Origin: Mesostigma viride
Lineage: Eukaryota > Streptophyta > Mesostigmatophyceae > Mesostigmatales > Mesostigmataceae
NCBI GenBank assembly: GCA_009746045.1
Contig: RPFO01000348.1
Span: forward strand, 1,458,801-1,522,800
Length of the DNA stretch: 64,000 bases
Direction of reading: 5' to 3'
The position numbers and the translations under genes were made by a program. Below are positions 11,971-23,700 of this stretch, in pieces (position 1 is the first letter of the stretch; every line of letters begins with the position of its first letter). Under the pieces are notes generated by a model, which was not told the DNA's origin, made no database searches, and worked only from the letters and a program-made list of their open reading frames with translations.

Positions 11971-13396
11971 TGTCGCGTTTGCGTGCCATATCATCCTGGA
12001 CTGGTCATTACCGCTACTTGGAATGCATCCACTATCAGCAGTAATCATGTGTGAGATATGCCACCTCCCCCCCCACTATTTAGCTCACAACAACGGGAGA
12101 GCAAAAAGTGAAAGAAAGGCATCTCACACGAAAGAAGGAAGCCCAAAGAGGGCGTCATTCCAGGCAGCAGCAAAAAGGAAAAAAAAATCCAGCTGCTCCA
12201 AGATGCTTTTCCAGGATCAGCAACAACCTTAACATGCATGCTTTTAAAGGCTTAGCAATAACCGCTTCAATGGCTTTTTACCGGGAAAAGCCTAACCTCT
12301 TCAGATGCTTTTGAAGGCTAAGCAATAACCTCTTCCTTGTGCTTCCCTGGGTGAAGCAGGAGGAACATCCAGGCTGGCCGGACTGAACCCATCATGGGTT
12401 GTTCGTCCGTTTAAAATGAGAATGAAAGGTGCGGTCCTTTATGGCACCGCCACCTTCATGTCAGGCAATCCGGCCCAACCAGCCGATTCTTGAGACCATG
12501 CTTTATCATTAAAGCAACCAAAAGGCATTTCAATTCCAATGAGATACATGACGAATTACAAAGAGTGTCGAGTTGTAATGTTGTAGTTATAAGAGCAGCT
12601 GTGAGGTCCCTTGGTTGACGCCACTGCAGGCCCCTTGTGGCGGCAGTGCGCGTGTGTTCCCGACCTAGTTCCTACTGGCATTCTTGCCAACGACGACCAG
12701 GGTGCCCGAAGGCCCTATCCCTTGTCTCGTTCTCAGTCTTACACACATTCTCAACAAAACCAATACATTGTCATATCCGTCAGTCCATCCTCATGGCAAC
12801 TGACTGCATGCAACCACTCACGGGGGCTGCTCCGGGCTGCTCGAACTATTTCACCCCATGAAGACAACAAACCAGTTGTGAGGGAGAGAAACGGACGAAC
12901 AACGACCACCATGGTTCGTTGCTCATCCTTCTATACTGCTCAAAGCTCAAGCCTGGCGGCTGGCGCCACTAGCGCCACTTTAGACATCAGCCAATCATAA
13001 CATTGTCTAATTTCCGACAAGCTAAACTTCAAGCTTTATCTGTCAAGCGAACACAAATATACAAGGGCAAATCTGTCGGCTATGCCAGGCACCGCCTGGG
13101 GCTTCCTTGCATTTGTGTCTGGTGTCCCACGTTGAAATCCTGAAATTGCACATCTGCTCAGTGCCTCGCCGGCTTGCTGCGTACCAGCATTCGGCAAACT
13201 GCCCTTGTGACGAATGTCAGTGAAATTCAGGTCCGCCCAAAAGTTCCGTCAGCAAATTCAGCGGACTTGGCGCGTGAGTACAATTGAGATCCGCGGCGTC
13301 AGTACCGGGCCGCGGTATAGCAACCCGCACAAGGCTGCGGACGTCAGAATTACGCTAAAATCTGAATTGCGGACGTGATAGATCACGGACGCGACA
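11971..13396. mobile_element. Short-TIR element, tandem copy 2 (longer form)
   Basis: 1426 bp, same TGTCGCGT...ACGCGACA ends, head-to-tail with copy 1 and separated from it by only GC. The junction CGCGACAGCTGTCGCG is a perfect 16-base palindrome. The extra 346 bp ends in GTTGTTCGTCCGTTT, which is inverted relative to AAACGGACGAACAAC at about 12890, so this form has internal hairpin potential. No protein-coding capacity is recognised. Confidence 0.83.
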
Positions 13397-15794
13397 AGTG
13401 CAGGGTGCCCACGCGGCCCACGTCGCGGCTGAGGGGGATGTCCGCGACCTGCAGCTCACGGATGGGCAGGGTTGCGCCCGGCCATGCGTTGTCCTTGAGC
13501 TCCTTGGCCAGCTTGCTCAGGAAGAACGAGTGGGTCATGACATCCTTCGTCTCCGTGTGGATCATGACGTGCAGCAGGTAGCTGTTGGTGAGGACGTTGG
13601 CGAAGTGCCCCATCGATCAGCAGGCGCACCCACCACACCCGTGTCACGAGCGCCTTGCACACGTCGTACTCGGCGCAGTACTGGTCGCACAAGTCAGTGG
13701 CCTTGTAGGTCAGCCAGTACTCCACGATGTTGTGGGGCGCAGTCACCTCCTTCCGCACCCCGGTGTGGCCACCGTGCCGGGTGACCTGCACCTCCTCGAG
13801 GCAGCCCAGCCCCTTGGAGAGCGTCCACACCGGCTTCTTGTCCTGCCAGCTGCAGAGCAGGTGCCCCTCGTCGCTCGCTGCCCACGCGTAGTCCCCCTGC
13901 TTCACCTCCTTCTTAATTCTTGGGCATGCGCTTGGTCACCTCGTCGAAGGGCAGCCCCTTGCGGTTGGCGCAGATGGTGCCCACCACGCGGTGGCCCATC
14001 TCAGCGACCCGGTCAATGGCGCGCTTGCTCGTGTAGAAGCGGTCCATTGCCACGGTGGCGGGGTGGGGCACCGCAGCCACCATGCGCTCCACCACCTTGT
14101 AGGTGTGGTCCTCCTCCTTGACCTTGTCGTATAGGTCTCCACCTTGATGAGGTAGCCGGTCTTGTCGTTCAGCGCAAACATCTTGATGTGGAAGGGCTCG
14201 GGCTTGGTGGGGTTGAAGCACTTGGCGGGGCACATCTTGTGGCGCGTGGGGATGGAGCGCTCGTCCAGCGCGATGCGCTCCCCGGGCTTCACGTACTTCG
14301 GGTAGAGCGTGTTGAGGTGCTCCTCCATGCAGCCACAGGGTCTGCCACAGAATGTGCGCCCTCGGGTCGGTGTCGCGGGCAGGGCGCTGGGCAGATGGCT
14401 GGCAGTGGAGGAAGCGCGCAATCTGCTCGAACCGCTTCTGCGTCATCACCTCCTGGAAGCAGACGGGCTTTCCCACACCCATCCCCTCGCTGCCAAAGAA
14501 GTCATCCCTCGAAGGGAACCTGCTCAGGGCCATGCTGATGATGATGCCCAGAAATTTCCCCAGCTCATGCATTGTCAGCGGGCGCCACTCACGCGCGCCT
14601 GGCTTGCCCGCCCCCTTGAGCTCAGCATAGTCGTTGGTCTCCTTGACAATCTTGGCCATGACATCACGTTGGGACCAGAAAAGGGAGAACAGCCCCAGGG
14701 GCCCAAAATTGAGCTGGACAGAGGAAAGGTTTTGAGGGCAGGCGGTACCTGTCGGCGGCGTGTGCGCCGGAGTCTCGGGAAAAGGAAACGCATCTGGCTT
14801 GCCGAAACCAAATTCCCAGACAGTCTCCGCTGGCTCCTCGATGGCAGGGGTGTCGTCAAGAAAATCCGAATCATCGAGCTCAGCCTTGCGGCTCGGCACC
14901 GGACCATCCGCAGCGGCTTTCACGTAGACAACGTCGTCATCGGAACCGTCCGAGACAACTTCGTTGGCCTTCGCCGCCAGGGATGATTTGCGCCTTTTCG
15001 GGGCGTGGCTGATGGCAGGGGTCTTCTTCGGGTTGCCGGTAGCACGCTTGGCCGGCTTGCGTGGCTTGACCGGGGTCGGCAGGTCGAGATCCACGGACTT
15101 GTCGTCGTCCTCCTCGCCGGCGTCAGATTCGCTATCCTGGCCCTGCTCGCTATCATCGTCATTGCTATCAGCCGTAAGGGCCGGCCTGGCTGCGCATTCC
15201 TTTACCAGAGCTGCGTACTCATCTGAGCTGCACGAATATATGAAAACCTGCTCATGGCTGAATGAATACATAATGCTGCTTGTCGCCCTCAAACTTGCAC
15301 CACGCACCATTTCCGGCCGGCTTCTTTGCCACTACCTTGCCAGGAAGACGCACTTCGCTATGTTTCTCCCCATACTGCGCTATCGCCCACTCTAGCCCGA
15401 ACTTTTCCGCGGGCACTGCAATGAGAATGCCCTTTTTCAGCTTAAAATCCCGCAGATCTGTCACCTTTTCGTCCGCCATGTCTACGTCCGCGCAACCCTT
15501 CTTTTTCGTCTCCTTCGTTTTTGTCAGTTTTCGTGGAACTTTTTTGGCGCCAAAACTGCGGTGCACCATGCAGGGTACCCTGTTGACTTTGACCAGGGTT
15601 TACACCCTGGTCCGGTGGTCAGATACGGTCAGTCAGTAGCGCTACGGACAGAGCAGATCTAGATCTTTCCAACGGTCCTATTTTTACCCGCGAAAACCTT
15701 CCCGCGAGATTTCTACAGGGCGCACAAACTCATGCCGAATTCCAGTCATGAGTAAAACTCGTGGTCGAAAATCGGCACGAGGACGGTTTAGGGG

Positions 15795-17345
15795 CCTTCA
15801 CTAAAACTGAGGACCTGGCCACTAAGGCCATTCAGGAAGGAAGCTTTGGTAACAGGCCTGTATAGAGTACTGGGAGGGAGTCCTTTATGTCCACACCCAG
15901 GATGCAGATCATGTAGTGACCAGGAAGGTCTATGTGCCAGAAATGGCCATTCCCACTGTGTTGCATTGCTTCCATGACGACGTGACTGCGTGTCATCCTG
16001 GGTATGCTAAGCTTCTCCATGAAGTACAAGAGAGGTTTTGGTGGCCTGGCATGTTTCGTGATATCAAAGCCTATGTGGCTTCCTGTGACTCATGCCAAAG
16101 GAATAAGGTTAGGACTCAGGCAGTGCCTATTGTCTTTCCTATGGCCATGCCTATTCCCCTTCGACCCTGGATCAGTGTGACCATGGACTTCATTTGTGGC
16201 TTGCCTGTTTCTGATGCTGGCAATGACAGGATACTGGTGGTGATGGACAGGCTGTCTAGAATGTGCCATCTCATCCCCTGCAATGCCCATCTCACAGCTG
16301 CCCAGTGTGTAGAGTTGTTCATGAAGGAGGTGTACAGACTGCATGGCATGCCACGTGTAATCATCACTGACCAGGATCCCTTGTGGATGTCTGGGTTCTG
16401 GAAGTCTTTCTTTGACATCCTGGACACTAAGTTGGCCTTTGGAGTAGCATACAGGTGTGCCAGCACGGGGGCTGTGGAGAGGCTGAACCGTATTGTACGG
16501 GAATGCCAGAAGCACTATTGTACCCATGATAACAAGGAATGGGACAAGAAACTTCCCTTCATAGAGTTTGCCATCAACAACTCACCCCTGGCTCCTCACC
16601 AAATGTCTCCATTTGTCATTTGCCATGGCCAGTGCCCCTTGACTCCATTTGACCTGGAGTTACCTGACAGGGATGCTGAAGGCCCCTTCAGAAGACGCCT
16701 AACCTCTATTAACCAGCTGATAGCATCCTTCCAGGAAGCTCACAGTATGGTTGCTGCTCAGATGTTGCATGCACAGGACAAGTATTTAAACAATGCTTGG
16801 CAACAGATGTTGGCTACACACACCTTTGTGGCTCCTGGTGACCTGGTGCTCTTGGAGGCTAATCGTGTGCTACCTGAAAAGGAGCAATGCAGGAAACTGC
16901 AACCCTTGTGGTTGGGACCTTACCCTGTCCTGGACACCTTCCACTATGGGACTGTAGTTCAAGTCCAGGTGCCTTCCCACTGGAGGCTTAAGACTAATGT
17001 GTTTCACCTGGCCCAGCTCAAGCTGTATAAACGCAACACCTTGCAGGGACGCCTTTCTCAGTGCTCCATTACCATTTGAGCTGGATACTGAGGGGGAGAG
17101 GATATATGAAGTGGAGCAGCTGGTGGCTCACAGAGTCAAAGGAAAGGGTAGGACCAAGCAGCTGCAGTTTAAGGTGCACTCAGTGGAAAGGAGAGTTAGA
17201 GTCTACTGCCACATGGCTGTGGTTGTCTGACTTGACTCACTGCCATGAGGTGGTCCAGGAGTATTGCCAAAAGAAGGGGCTCACTCTTCCTTCTTGGTAT
17301 ACTGAGTTGGTGAAAACCACTGCTCCCCTTCCTATATCCCAGGAC
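15795..17345 (+). pseudogene. pol 3' part: integrase and chromodomain (copy 1)
   Basis: Resumes the copy 1 polyprotein after the piggyBac-like insertion. A zinc-binding HHCC region (CHPGYAKLLHEV ... CDSCQRNK, about 15990-16105) leads into the DDE core: D in MDFICGLP (about 16185), D in ITDQDPLW (about 16365) and E in GAVERLNR (about 16475). A chromodomain-like C-terminus (YEVEQLVAHRVKGKG, then a WKGELES-like segment) follows. Defects against copy 2 include an in-frame stop near 15862, a frameshift near 17058 and a 4-base insertion near 17180 inside the chromodomain. Confidence 0.92.
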
Positions 17346-17373
17346 TAACGAATGGTTTCTTCGTGCATGCTGT

Positions 17374-18372
17374 GTGGTCCCAGATGGACTGGAGGAGTTC
17401 ACGTACCCCAACTTGGGCCTGGGCGCCACCACGGAGGAAGGGGTCACGGGTATGCATCCAGAGAACCCCAACCCCATGAGTTATGTGGAATCTCTGTTTG
17501 ACACTATTGTCAGGCGTGACCTTAGGAGGGGTCAGCAGATGGATACCATTAACAAGCTCTTGCATTCAGTGATCTCCAAGCAGGATCGATAGGCTACAGG
17601 AGCTTCTGCAGGGGTTGTCCTTGTCCCAGCCCCAGATGGGGAGTGGTGTTAACATAGCTCTCAGCTCCAGCAGCATTCCCATCATTCAGATTCCTCGTCA
17701 TGTGGTACCTGTCAAGAATGTGGTGGCCTATGTGGATCACAGGAAGTGCACGGGACCTTGTGAGCATTGTGAGACGCTGGCCAAGGCAGTGGCTGCCCTT
17801 AACAGGGAGGAGGGGGAAGTGAGCCCTGAGGGTTATGTGGAGGAGGTCTTGTCTCAGTTGCACACCAGCCTGTACGAGATTGGCTCTCCTTTTGTGGGCC
17901 ACCTGTTGCACAGGATGTTTGCCGTGACTCCAGGACCTGAGATTGACATGAGACCTGCAGAGGGGCAGGATATGTTGACCACCTTGCCTGAGGCTTTGAA
18001 AGGAGCCTTTATGCAGTTCCAGCCAGTGAGCATGGGTGAGGCCTCCTACATGGAGTTGTTGGAGTTTTCAGTTCAGCAGGGAGACTTTGATTTGGCTCCT
18101 TCTTCTTCCAGCTCGGTCAAGGGGTGCTTCCCTTTGGAGACATCCAACCTTTTCTGCAGCCCAGGGTTGCCCAAGTACACCATGGAGCTCAAGGTTCGTC
18201 TGACCCCATTGAGGGTGTTGGTGCCTTTGATAGGTGCTAAGTGGTCAGTGGTCAGGACCTTTCTCCAGTTCTGCATGGTGGGCGTACAGGTCATGGGTGA
18301 GCAGGCACCAGACGTCTTCTACGTGGGTGATGGATCCTGAGAGCCAGTCTGTGGTGCTTCTCTCCTACCCCG
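17374..18372 (+). pseudogene. Chromovirus ORF3 5' portion, unknown function (copy 1)
   Basis: An additional frame downstream of the chromodomain and upstream of the polypurine tract, conserved in both copies. It starts MVPDGLEEFTYP, carries LRRGQQMDTINKLLHSVISK, a cysteine cluster GPCEHCETL, PLNREEGEVSPEGYVEEV-like acidic sequence and KYTMELKVRLTPLRVLVPL. In this copy a frameshift lies at about 17588 and the reverse-oriented copy 2 interrupts it at 18372; its last part is 27847-28023. I do not recognise the family. It does not look like an envelope glycoprotein, having no signal peptide or transmembrane segment. Confidence 0.7.
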
Positions 18373-19153
18373 TGTAACGACTAAAAATGATCATCAGCAT
18401 CATCCACAGTCCAATATGAAAGATCTATTACCTGGGTTGCTTTCTTGAGTTGCAGAACTTCAAGTATCCGAGCAACGTTGAGATGGAAATTCCACAGCAC
18501 GTGATTTAGGGAATCACACCCCTTGTAGACACAAAGACAAGCTCGTGTGTAGACGACCTCTGTGGAACTGAAGGACGTCTATAGCCAAGGGGTTCTTATG
18601 GATTGGACAACAAAGCCAAGCTTTATTATACCATGTGGTGAATCAAAACCAACGTCGCAACAATGGCGACCCCACGTCCTTGATATCGACGTGCTTGTCG
18701 AACTTGCTCCAACCTTAGCCTGAAGAGAACCAATCAGAACCATGGAATCCTATGCAAGATCTTCGTATCCATCCTAGTCACACAAAACAGAACAACACCA
18801 CACACAGCCTGGCAGAATCTTCCCATGAGATCCTAAATCTGTCGTGAGCACTGAAGTCCCAAAGGAACATTTAAGACTCAATAGTACCAACTAACAAACT
18901 ACAACCCCACGTGGATCAGGCCACGACCAATGAGGGCTCCTATCAGTAGTATCAGCCAACAAACTACAACCCTACGTGGATCAGGCCACGACCAATGAGG
19001 GTTCCTATCAGTTGGCTGACAAAGTATCAGCTCCAAGTACCGTCGTCTTAGAAACCTCATAACTTTCTCAATACTGATCCAAAAGTCCTCGAATAAAAGC
19101 CAAACATTCACAAAACAAAGGATGTAACAACAAAGTCATTTTTGCTTGTTACA
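18373..19153 (-). repeat. 3' LTR, chromovirus copy 2
   Basis: 781 bp, reverse orientation (TGTAACGACTAAAAATG ... TTTGCTTGTTACA on the plus strand). Next to it on the internal side is the complement of the polypurine tract (TATCTCCCCCTCAAAA, 19154-19169). Confidence 0.95.
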
Positions 19154-19543
19154 TATCTCCCCCTCAAAACTGGACCTCCCAGGTCCAATAGCCAACTCTT
19201 GAAGGCAGAGGAACATTGAACAGAAATCCACCATCTCTTGGGAAAAGCAGATGGGTTTTTACATCCCTGAAACAGGGCCTCCTATCTCATAACATCTAGT
19301 CACAGGTCTCTACAGCAAACAAGTCACTACCTTATCTACTATAAAGCCAGATAAACACATCTCATAATACAAGGTCTTCCATTCAGCATCCTGGAACCTG
19401 GAACTCTGGACTGGAACATCAGAACTGGACTGGAGCCCCCCCCCATCATCCATCCTGGAATCCCCCCCTCACACCACAATCCAAAGCACCTTCCATGCTC
19501 TTCCCCCATCCTTCCCCATCCTCTTCCTGCACAGCTCTGTTCT

Positions 19544-20716
19544 TCACAGGCTATACCAATCCCCATTCACACCATCCTTGCCCCTGGTCCCAAACAAGGG
19601 AAACTGCTCCACCATGTGAACCAAGTCTGGCCAGTTCCTGCTGACCTGCAGCACCATGCACGTCTCTGCAGCCCCTGCTGCCATCTGGGCAACATAACGC
19701 AGGCATGTCCCTGGGTAGGAGAGAAGCACCACAGACTGGCTCTCAGGATCCATCACCCAAGTAGAAGACGTCTTGTGCCTGCTCACCCATGACCTGTACG
19801 CCCACCAGAACTGGAGAAAGGTCTTGACCACTGACCACTTAGCACCTATCAAAGGCACCAACACCCTCAATGGGGTCAGACGAACCTTGAGCTCCATGGT
19901 GTACTTAGGCAACCCTGGGCTGCAGAAAAGGTTGGATGTCTCCAAAGGGAAGCACCCTTGACCGAGCTGGAAGAAGAAGGAGCCAAGTCAAAGTCTCCCT
20001 GCTGACTGAAAACTCCAACAACTCCATGTAGGAGGCCTCACCCATGCTCACTGGCTGGAACTGCATGAAGGCTCCTTTCAAAGCCTCAGGCAAGGTGGTC
20101 AACATATCCTGCCCCTCTGCAGGTCTCATGTCAATCTCAGGTCCTGGAGTCAAGGCAAACATCCTGTGCAACAGGTGGCCCACAAAAGGAGAGCCAATCT
20201 CATACAGGCTGGTGTGCAACTGAGACAAGACCTCCTCCACATAACCCTCAGGGCTCACTTCCCCCTCCTCCCTGTTAAGGGCAGCCACTGCCTTGGCCAG
20301 CGTCTCACAATGCTCACAAGGTCCCATGCACTTCCTGTGATCCACATAGGCCACCACATTCTTGACAGGTACCACATGACGAGGAATCTGAATGATGGGA
20401 GTGCTGCTGGAGCTGAGAGCTATGTTAACACCACTCCCCATCTGGGCTGGGACAAGGACAACCCCTGAAGAAGCTCCTGTAGCTTATCCTGCTTGGAGAT
20501 CACTGAATGCAAGAGCTTGTTAATGGTATCCATCTGCTGACCCCTCCTAAGGTCACGCCTGACAATACTGTCAAACAGGGATTCCACATAACTCATGGGG
20601 TTGGGGTTCTGGATGCATACCCGTGACCCCTTCCTCCGTGGTGGCGCCCAGGCCCAAGTTGGGGTACGTGAACTCCTCCTCCATCTGGGACCACACAGCA
20701 TGCACGAAGAAACCAT
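19544..20716 (-). pseudogene. Chromovirus ORF3, unknown function (copy 2)
   Basis: Same extra protein as in copy 1, here uninterrupted by another element. Recognisable blocks in order are NPNPMSYVESLFD, QQMDTINKLLHS, IIQIPRHVVPVKNVVAYVD, MGPCEHCETL, EIDMRPAEGQDMLTT, PKYTMELKVRLTP, and the C-terminal FPLFGTRGKDGVNGDWYSL. Frameshifts near 20650, 20440 and 19960 split it. The implied intact protein is roughly 400 residues. It ends about 375 bp before the LTR. Function unknown; both copies share it, so it belongs to the element rather than being a captured fragment at one site. Confidence 0.72.
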
Positions 20717-20754
20717 TCGTTAGTCCTGAGATATAGGAAGGGGAGCAGTGGTTT

Positions 20755-23700
20755 TCACCAACTCAGTATACCAAGAAGGAAGAGTGAGCCCCTTCTTTTG
20801 GCAATACTCCTGGACCACTCATGGCAGTGAGTCAAGTCAGACAACCACAGCCATGTGGCAGTAGACTCTAACTCTCCTTTCCAGTGCACCTTAAACTGCA
20901 GCTGCTTGGTCCTACCCTTTCCTTTGACTCTGTGAGCCACCAGCTGCTCCACTTCATATATCCTCTCCCCCTCAGTATCCAGCTCAAATGGTAATGGAGC
21001 AGAAAGGCGTCCCTGCAAGGTATTGCGTTTATACAGTTTGAGCTGGGCCAGGTGAAACACGTTAGTCTTAAGCCTCCAGTGGGAAGGCACCTGGACTTGA
21101 ACTACAGTCCCATAGTGGAAGGTGTCCAGGACAGGGTAAGGTCCCAACCACAAGGGTTGCAGTTTCCTGCATTGCTCCTTTTCAGGTAGCACACGATTAG
21201 CCTCCAAGAGCACCAGGTCACCAGGAGCCACAAAGGTGTGTGTAGCCAACATCTGTTGCCAAGCATTGTTTAAATACTTGTCCTGTGCATGCAACATCTG
21301 AGCAGCCACCATACTGTGAGCTTCCTGGAAGGATGCAATCAACTGGTGGACAGAGGTTAGGCGTCTTCTGAAGGGGCCTTCAGCATCCCTATCAGGTAAC
21401 TCCAGGTCAAATGGAGTCAAGGGGCACTGGCCATGGCAAATGACAAATGGAGACATTTGGTGAGGAGCCAGGGGTGAGTTGTTGATGGCAAACTCTATGA
21501 AGGGAAGTTTCTTGTCCCATTCCTTGTTATCATGGGTACAATAGTGCTTCTGGCATTCCCGTACAATACGGTTCAGCCTCTCCACAGCCCCCGTGCTGGC
21601 ACACCTGTATGCTACTCCAAAGGCCAACTTAGTGTCTAGGATGTCAAAGAAGGACTTCCAAAACCCAGACATCCACAAGGGATCCTGGTCAGTGATGATT
21701 ACACGTGGCATGCCATGCAATCTGTACACCTCCTTCATGAACAACTCTACACACTGGGCAGCTGTGAGATGGGCATTGCAGGGGATGAGGTGGCACATTC
21801 TAGACAGCCTGTCCATCACCACTAGTATCCTGTCATTGCCAGCATCAGAAACAGGCAAGCCACAAATGAAGTCCATGGTCACACTGATCCAGGGTCGAAG
21901 GGGAATAGGCATGGCCATAGGAAAGATAGGCACTGCCTGAGTCCTAACCTTATTCCTTTGGCATGAGTCACAGGAAGCCACATAGGCTTTGATATCACGA
22001 AACATGCCAGGCCACCAAAACCTCTCTTGTACTTCATGGAGAAGCTTAGCATACCCAGGATGACATGCAGTCACGTCGTCATGGAAGCAATGCAACACAG
22101 TGGGAATGGCCATTTCTGGCACATAGACCTTCCTGGTTACTACATGATCTGCATCCTGGGTGTGGACATACAGGACTCCCTCCCAGTACTCCACAGGCCT
22201 GTTACCAAAGCTTCCTTCCTGAATGGCCTTAGTGGCCAGGTCCTCAGTTTTAGTGAAGGCCTTAATCACGTCCAGCAGGGCTATACTCATAGGGTTAGGC
22301 AGGACTAGCTGTTTGCCAGGTCCTAAAGGCTGCAGCTGCAGCACCTCACCCTCCTGCAGGTGACTAGTGACTAGATGCTTGGATGACAGAACATCAGCCA
22401 CAGGTGTACGTGACTTCCCCTTGATCTCAGCTGCCAATCCTCTAGACTTGGTCAGCATCCCTGGCTCCAGTATCCACTTCCTGGGCCGTCCCTTCCCCCT
22501 CCTAGGATTCTCTGTGCTTGGTTGTGTAGTGAGAGTGGGCTGGCTACCTAGCAGAACCCTCCCTAAGACTGCTCTGCAGTGACTGACCCCCACCCTGGAC
22601 GCCTGTCGACCCTGGGACAGAGCCCTGGTCAATGAGCATCTCGTGACTAAAGCTAGCCTCTACAGGGGTGGGCTCAGCTTGGAGGTTTGCTGGTTAGCTG
22701 CCTGTGCCCTGGTGACAGCACCACACTCTACTACAGAAACCATGGCAGCACAAATATCCAGATCCTCGTGAAATGCTCCCATCAGATCCCTTCTTCTAGA
22801 GAGGGCGTCTGGCACCACATTCTGTGATCCTGGGACATACTGCACAGAGAAAGGATAGAATCCCCCTAGGTACTCCATCCACCCAGCCATCCTCTTACTC
22901 ATCCTACTCTGTTCTAGCACGTGCACCAAGGGCCTGTGGTCAGTCATCAGGGTGATAGACTCTTGCCCTAGCCCATCTGTAGCACTGCTAGCCACAGAAA
23001 ACTGAGCTCCCTTCAACAGATGCTCCCACTTGTGACATGCTACCACTAAACCCAGCAACTCCTGCTCGTGTACAGGGTAGTTACGTTCAGCTGAGCTCAT
23101 GGTTTTAGACATGTACTCCACTGGCTGTGGTCCATAGCCATGGTCTTGCATCAGCACAGCACCTATGGCGCCTTGAGAGGCATCTGACCTAACCTGATAA
23201 GGTAGATCTGGGTTGGGACCCACTAGCACAGGGGTGGATGTGAGCTTCTGCTTCAACAGGTCAAAGGCCTGCTGACACCTATCTGTCCACTCAAACTGAA
23301 CATCCTTCTTGATTAACTCAAGCAAGGGGGTGGAGATGGCAGCCATGTCAGGGATAAAACGCCTGTACCACCCCACCATGCCCAGGAAGGACTTGACATC
23401 ATGTGCAGACTGCAACACAGGCCACTCAAGGATGGCAGCAATCTTAGCATTGTCAGGTGTCATACCCAAGGAACTCAACTTGTACCCTAGGAACCCCACT
23501 TCATGCCCCCACTCCACCTTAGACCTCTTGACAGACAAGTGGTAGTGCTGGATGACCTTCAGGACCTCCTCCACGTTCTCCAGATGCTCCTTGAACGTCT
23601 TTGAGTGCACCAGGATGTCGTCCATGTAGGCCACCACGCAGGTCCTGAACACGGGTCTTGCAGGGTCACACAGGTGGGCAATGTCTTTGAACCTGGGATT

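Larger units (their letters stand above)
10524..15569 (-). pseudogene. piggyBac-family transposase, interrupted and frameshifted
   Basis: Read from the ATG at 15569 downward. A basic N-terminus is followed by an acidic Ser/Asp/Glu region and then the transposase core with FLGIIISMALSRFPSRDDFF (about 14550-14500). Candidate DDD residues sit in IALDERS (about 14270), ALNDKTGYL (about 14165) and VAMDRFYTS (about 14045). The C-terminal cysteine-rich finger (VRCHLC, MCKHCDMAFCC) is at 10860-10750, beyond a 2.5-kb insertion. There are frameshifts near 15280 and 14330-14130 and a stop near 13915. Removing 10887-13396 plus one agtg rejoins TLH with YPPVRIP in frame, so that insertion is younger than the gene. 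Closest relatives would be PGBD-type proteins. Confidence 0.88.
9208..15794 (-). mobile_element. piggyBac-like DNA transposon inside copy 1 pol
   Basis: The chromovirus sequence breaks at GACGTGATTAA (to 9207) and resumes at CCTTCACTAAAACTG (15795). Copy 2 is continuous there. The ends are inverted repeats: left CCCCTCAACCGTC, right (reverse complement) CCCCTAAACCGTC, each followed within about 10 bases by CTCGTGCC. TTAA, the piggyBac target, sits at the left border (9204-9207), but no clean TTAA remains at the right border. It encodes a broken piggyBac-family transposase on the minus strand and carries a secondary insertion at 10887-13396. The 1.2 kb behind the transposase is non-coding and full of repeats. 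Confidence 0.87.

Noticed and set aside
10887-13396. LTR pair or two-LTR circle integration instead of tandem TIR elements
   Set aside because: TGT..ACA ends and the 2-bp palindromic junction would fit, but the copies differ by a 346-bp block and there is no PBS, polypurine tract or coding region. Kept only as an alternative.
13585-14121. Plus-strand frame of 178 codons
   Set aside because: Antisense of the transposase core; Pro/Arg/Cys composition is typical of a shadow frame.
19544-20716. ORF3 as a retroviral envelope gene
   Set aside because: No signal peptide, transmembrane helix or cleavage-site pattern; only position would suggest it.
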